Source: Wenzhouxiangellaceae bacterium (lineage in GTDB: Bacteria > Pseudomonadota > Gammaproteobacteria > Xanthomonadales > Wenzhouxiangellaceae). Taken from it: a stretch of 64,000 nucleotides of DNA. Made by a program: the position numbers and the translations under genes. Under the pieces are notes generated by a model. The model was not told the origin of the DNA, made no database searches, and saw only the letters and a list, made by a program, of their open reading frames with translations. Location of the stretch: assembly GCA_018334995.1 (NCBI GenBank), contig JAGXKW010000011.1, positions 1 to 64,000 of the forward strand, written 5' to 3'. Shown in pieces: positions 63,987 to 64,000 of this stretch (position 1 is the stretch's first letter; each line of letters begins with the position of its first letter).

Positions 63987-64000
63987 CCGGGCAAGATCAT

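Overview
The window is a GC-rich, gene-dense bacterial chromosome segment, most likely from a gammaproteobacterium near the Chromatiales/Xanthomonadales (a Wenzhouxiangella-like lineage would fit; this is inferred from gene families and synteny, not from a marker-gene comparison). The clusters ndk-rlmN-pilW-rodZ-hisS-yfgM-bamB-der, dnaX-ybaB-recR, aroA-cmk-rpsA-ihfB-lapA-lapB, secB-gpsA and gpmI-envC are classic gammaproteobacterial arrangements. No rRNA, CRISPR array, insertion sequence or prophage was recognised. Most of the window is core metabolism and cell-envelope biology, and no clear new multi-gene system stands out.

Left part (1-14.7 kb): a truncated histidine phosphatase, a bactofilin with an uncharacterised methyltransferase-like partner, then a small heat-shock protein gene (ibpA type) with a near-consensus sigma-32 promoter and a leader hairpin that looks like a ROSE RNA thermometer. 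The minus-strand der-to-ndk cluster joins translation, outer-membrane assembly, cell shape and pilus genes. A lipoprotein gene, a glutamate-cysteine ligase/CBS fusion and fadD follow.

Middle (15-34 kb): dinB and an aminotransferase have overlapping divergent start codons; msrA and sbcB come next. After sbcB lies an unusually AT-rich gap with three consensus DnaA boxes. Then come a small orphan gene, recR-ybaB-dnaX, a pair of transferases of the rSAM/selenodomain-associated families, nadK, a 1642-residue NAD-dependent glutamate dehydrogenase, and two acyl-CoA dehydrogenases that flank two tRNA-Leu genes. The tRNA unit has a strong promoter and an acceptor-stem-like hairpin in its leader. A pair of secreted c-type cytochromes and nfuA close this part.

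Right part (34.8-64 kb): a chain of overlapping minus-strand genes runs from aroA/cmk/rpsA/ihfB through lapA-lapB into a lipid-linked sugar transferase, a WbpM-type dehydratase and an esterase. This resembles the anchor genes of the Pseudomonas aeruginosa O-antigen locus without its variable cassette. Next are hisC-gpsA-secB-rhodanese, divergent from gpmI-envC; an AbgT transporter; a DUF1820 protein; rhomboid-gspB-gspA; a PutA without its DNA-binding domain; and a caa3-type cytochrome oxidase operon (DUF2244, coxB with a cytochrome c domain, coxA, a 42-residue membrane peptide, coxC) that lacks ctaG/cox11 at its usual place. The amino-acid catabolic enzymes (PutA, large GDH, glutaryl-CoA dehydrogenase), fatty-acid activation and an aerobic oxidase point to an aerobic heterotroph that uses amino acids and fatty acids.
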